Shown here in pieces: positions 19,564 through 20,503 of a DNA stretch of 20,503 bases (within the stretch, counting starts at the first letter, position 1; each line of letters begins with the position of its first letter). This DNA is from Allomyces macrogynus ATCC 38327 (Eukaryota > Blastocladiomycota > Blastocladiomycetes > Blastocladiales > Blastocladiaceae), in assembly GCA_000151295.1 (NCBI GenBank), contig GG745392.1, positions 103,788 to 124,290 of the forward strand. Direction: 5' to 3'. The notes below the pieces were generated by a model. It searched no databases. It worked only from the letters and a program-made list of their open reading frames with translations, and was not told where the DNA came from. The position numbers and the translations under genes are program-made.

Positions 19564-20503
19564 TTACGCAAAGTTCTCCACAACAACAGCCTTGCCGCCC
19601 AACGCGTCGCGGCGCACCATCTCGCCCATAACAAACGCCTCGGGCAACAGCTTCTGCACGTCCTTTACCTTGCTCTTGTCGACGACCAAGATCATGCCGA
19701 CACCGCAGTTGAACGTGCGCAGCATCTCGGACGGCGCAATGTTGCCCGCCTGCTGCAACCACTTGAACACCGGCGGCAGCGTCCAGGCCTTGCCGTCAAT
19801 CTTGACGCCGAGATCCTTGGGCAGCACGCGCGGAATGTTCTCCGGGAACCCGCCGCCGGTGATGTGCGAGAGCCCCTTGACCAGACCCTGGCGCAGGACC
19901 GGGAGCAGCGGCTTGACGTAGATGCGCGTCGGCACGAGCAGCGCCTCGCCAATCGTCTTGAAGTTCTTATCGAACGGGCACGGTGCGTCAAAGCCCAGCC
20001 CGTTCATCTTGAGCACGTGCCGCACGAGCGAGAACCCGTTCGAGTGCACGCCCGACGAGGCAACACCCATAATCACATCGCCCGGCTGCATCAAGTCCAT
20101 GCGCGGCAAGACCTGGTCGCGGCGGACGGCGCCGACCGTGAACCCGGCCACATCATAGTCGCCGTCAGCGTACATGGACGGCATTTCCGCCGTTTCGCCA
20201 CCGACGAGCGCGCACCCGGCGTCCGTGCACCCAGCCGCGATCCCCTTGACGACGGCGGCGGCCACGGGCACCTCGAGCTTGCCGCACGCGTAGTAGTCGA
20301 GGAAGAGCAGCGGCTCGGCGCCCTGGACCACCAGATCGTTCACGTTCATCGCGACCAGGTCGATCCCGACCGTGTCGTGAATCCCCGTGGCGAGCGCGAT
20401 CTTGAGCTTGGTGCCGACGCCGTCGGTCGCCGAGACGAGCAGCGTGTCCTTGGCGTCGTAGCCTGCGGCCGCGAGGTCGAACAGCCCGCCGAACCCGCCA
20501 ATG
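19564..20503 (-). CDS. ADE5,7: AIR synthetase (PurM-type), probably the C-terminal part of Ade5,7; partial
   Basis: The frame is open from the window edge (first full codon at 20502) to the TAA at 19564-19566, giving 312 residues without an intron; the N-terminal part lies outside. The visible start [10 protein letters not shown] is the AIR synthetase N-terminal motif, followed by the ATP-binding segment [10 protein letters not shown] and [20 protein letters not shown]. Further conserved stretches are [36 protein letters not shown] and [11 protein letters not shown]. The enzyme closes the imidazole ring (FGAM plus ATP to AIR) in purine synthesis in the cytosol. In fungi this domain is normally fused behind GAR synthetase as Ade5,7; the GARS half would lie beyond the right edge, so the fusion is inferred. 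The Met at 20349 is internal, not the start. Confidence 0.96.
   Translation of the reverse strand, partial: IGGFGGLFDLAAAGYDAKDTLLVSATDGVGTKLKIALATGIHDTVGIDLVAMNVNDLVVQGAEPLLFLDYYACGKLEVPVAAAVVKGIAAGCTDAGCALVGGETAEMPSMYADGDYDVAGFTVGAVRRDQVLPRMDLMQPGDVIMGVASSGVHSNGFSLVRHVLKMNGLGFDAPCPFDKNFKTIGEALLVPTRIYVKPLLPVLRQGLVKGLSHITGGGFPENIPRVLPKDLGVKIDGKAWTLPPVFKWLQQAGNIAPSEMLRTFNCGVGMILVVDKSKVKDVQKLLPEAFVMGEMVRRDALGGKAVVVENFA

Noticed and set aside
20158..20349. Met at 20349 as the start of the AIR synthetase
   Set aside because: The frame continues upstream to the window edge with conserved AIR synthetase motifs ([17 protein letters not shown]), so this Met is internal.

Overview
The window looks like nuclear DNA from a GC-rich, intron-containing fungus. 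The proteins are fungal or eukaryotic in type: a Kes1/Osh4-like lipid transfer protein, a full-length ABCB exporter, a Ubc8/UBE2H-type E2 enzyme and an AIR synthetase domain. All 21 introns I could place are 70-94 nt long, most donors read GTACG, and many introns carry a CTGAC-like branch site shortly before the acceptor. The large two-domain adenylyl cyclase is not the leucine-rich-repeat Cyr1 type known from yeasts and filamentous fungi. That points to an early-diverging, probably zoosporic lineage such as Blastocladiomycota. The placement is an inference from the sequence alone.

Layout from left to right. (1) 227-1899, plus strand: Kes1/Osh4-like oxysterol-binding protein, 3 exons. (2) 1900-3477: gene-free gap with a possible poly(A) signal and a weak TATA-like site. 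(3) 3478-8330, plus strand: ABCB/P-glycoprotein-type full transporter, 13 exons, both nucleotide-binding sites intact. (4) 8331-10081: gap of lower GC between convergent genes, containing a tRNA-like element with A and B boxes on the minus strand (about 9719-9797). (5) 10082-10929, minus strand: UBC8/UBE2H ubiquitin-conjugating enzyme, 5 exons. (6) 10930-12083: divergent intergenic region with a perfect 11-bp inverted repeat near its middle. (7) 12084-18146, plus strand: a 1939-residue transmembrane adenylyl cyclase, 4 exons, with the 6TM-C1-6TM-C2 plan of animal tmACs. (8) 18147-19563: gap between convergent genes. (9) 19564-20503, minus strand: the C-terminal AIR synthetase part of a purine enzyme, running off the right edge.

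The most interesting part is 10.0-18.2 kb. There a Ubc8-type E2 (in yeast, the E2 of the glucose-responsive GID ligase) is divergently paired with an adenylyl cyclase (the cAMP producer). The cyclase has all expected catalytic residues split between C1 and C2, and a very long disordered N-terminus with several RRxS-type sites. The other genes are ordinary housekeeping or transport functions. I see no mobile element, CRISPR array or rRNA gene.
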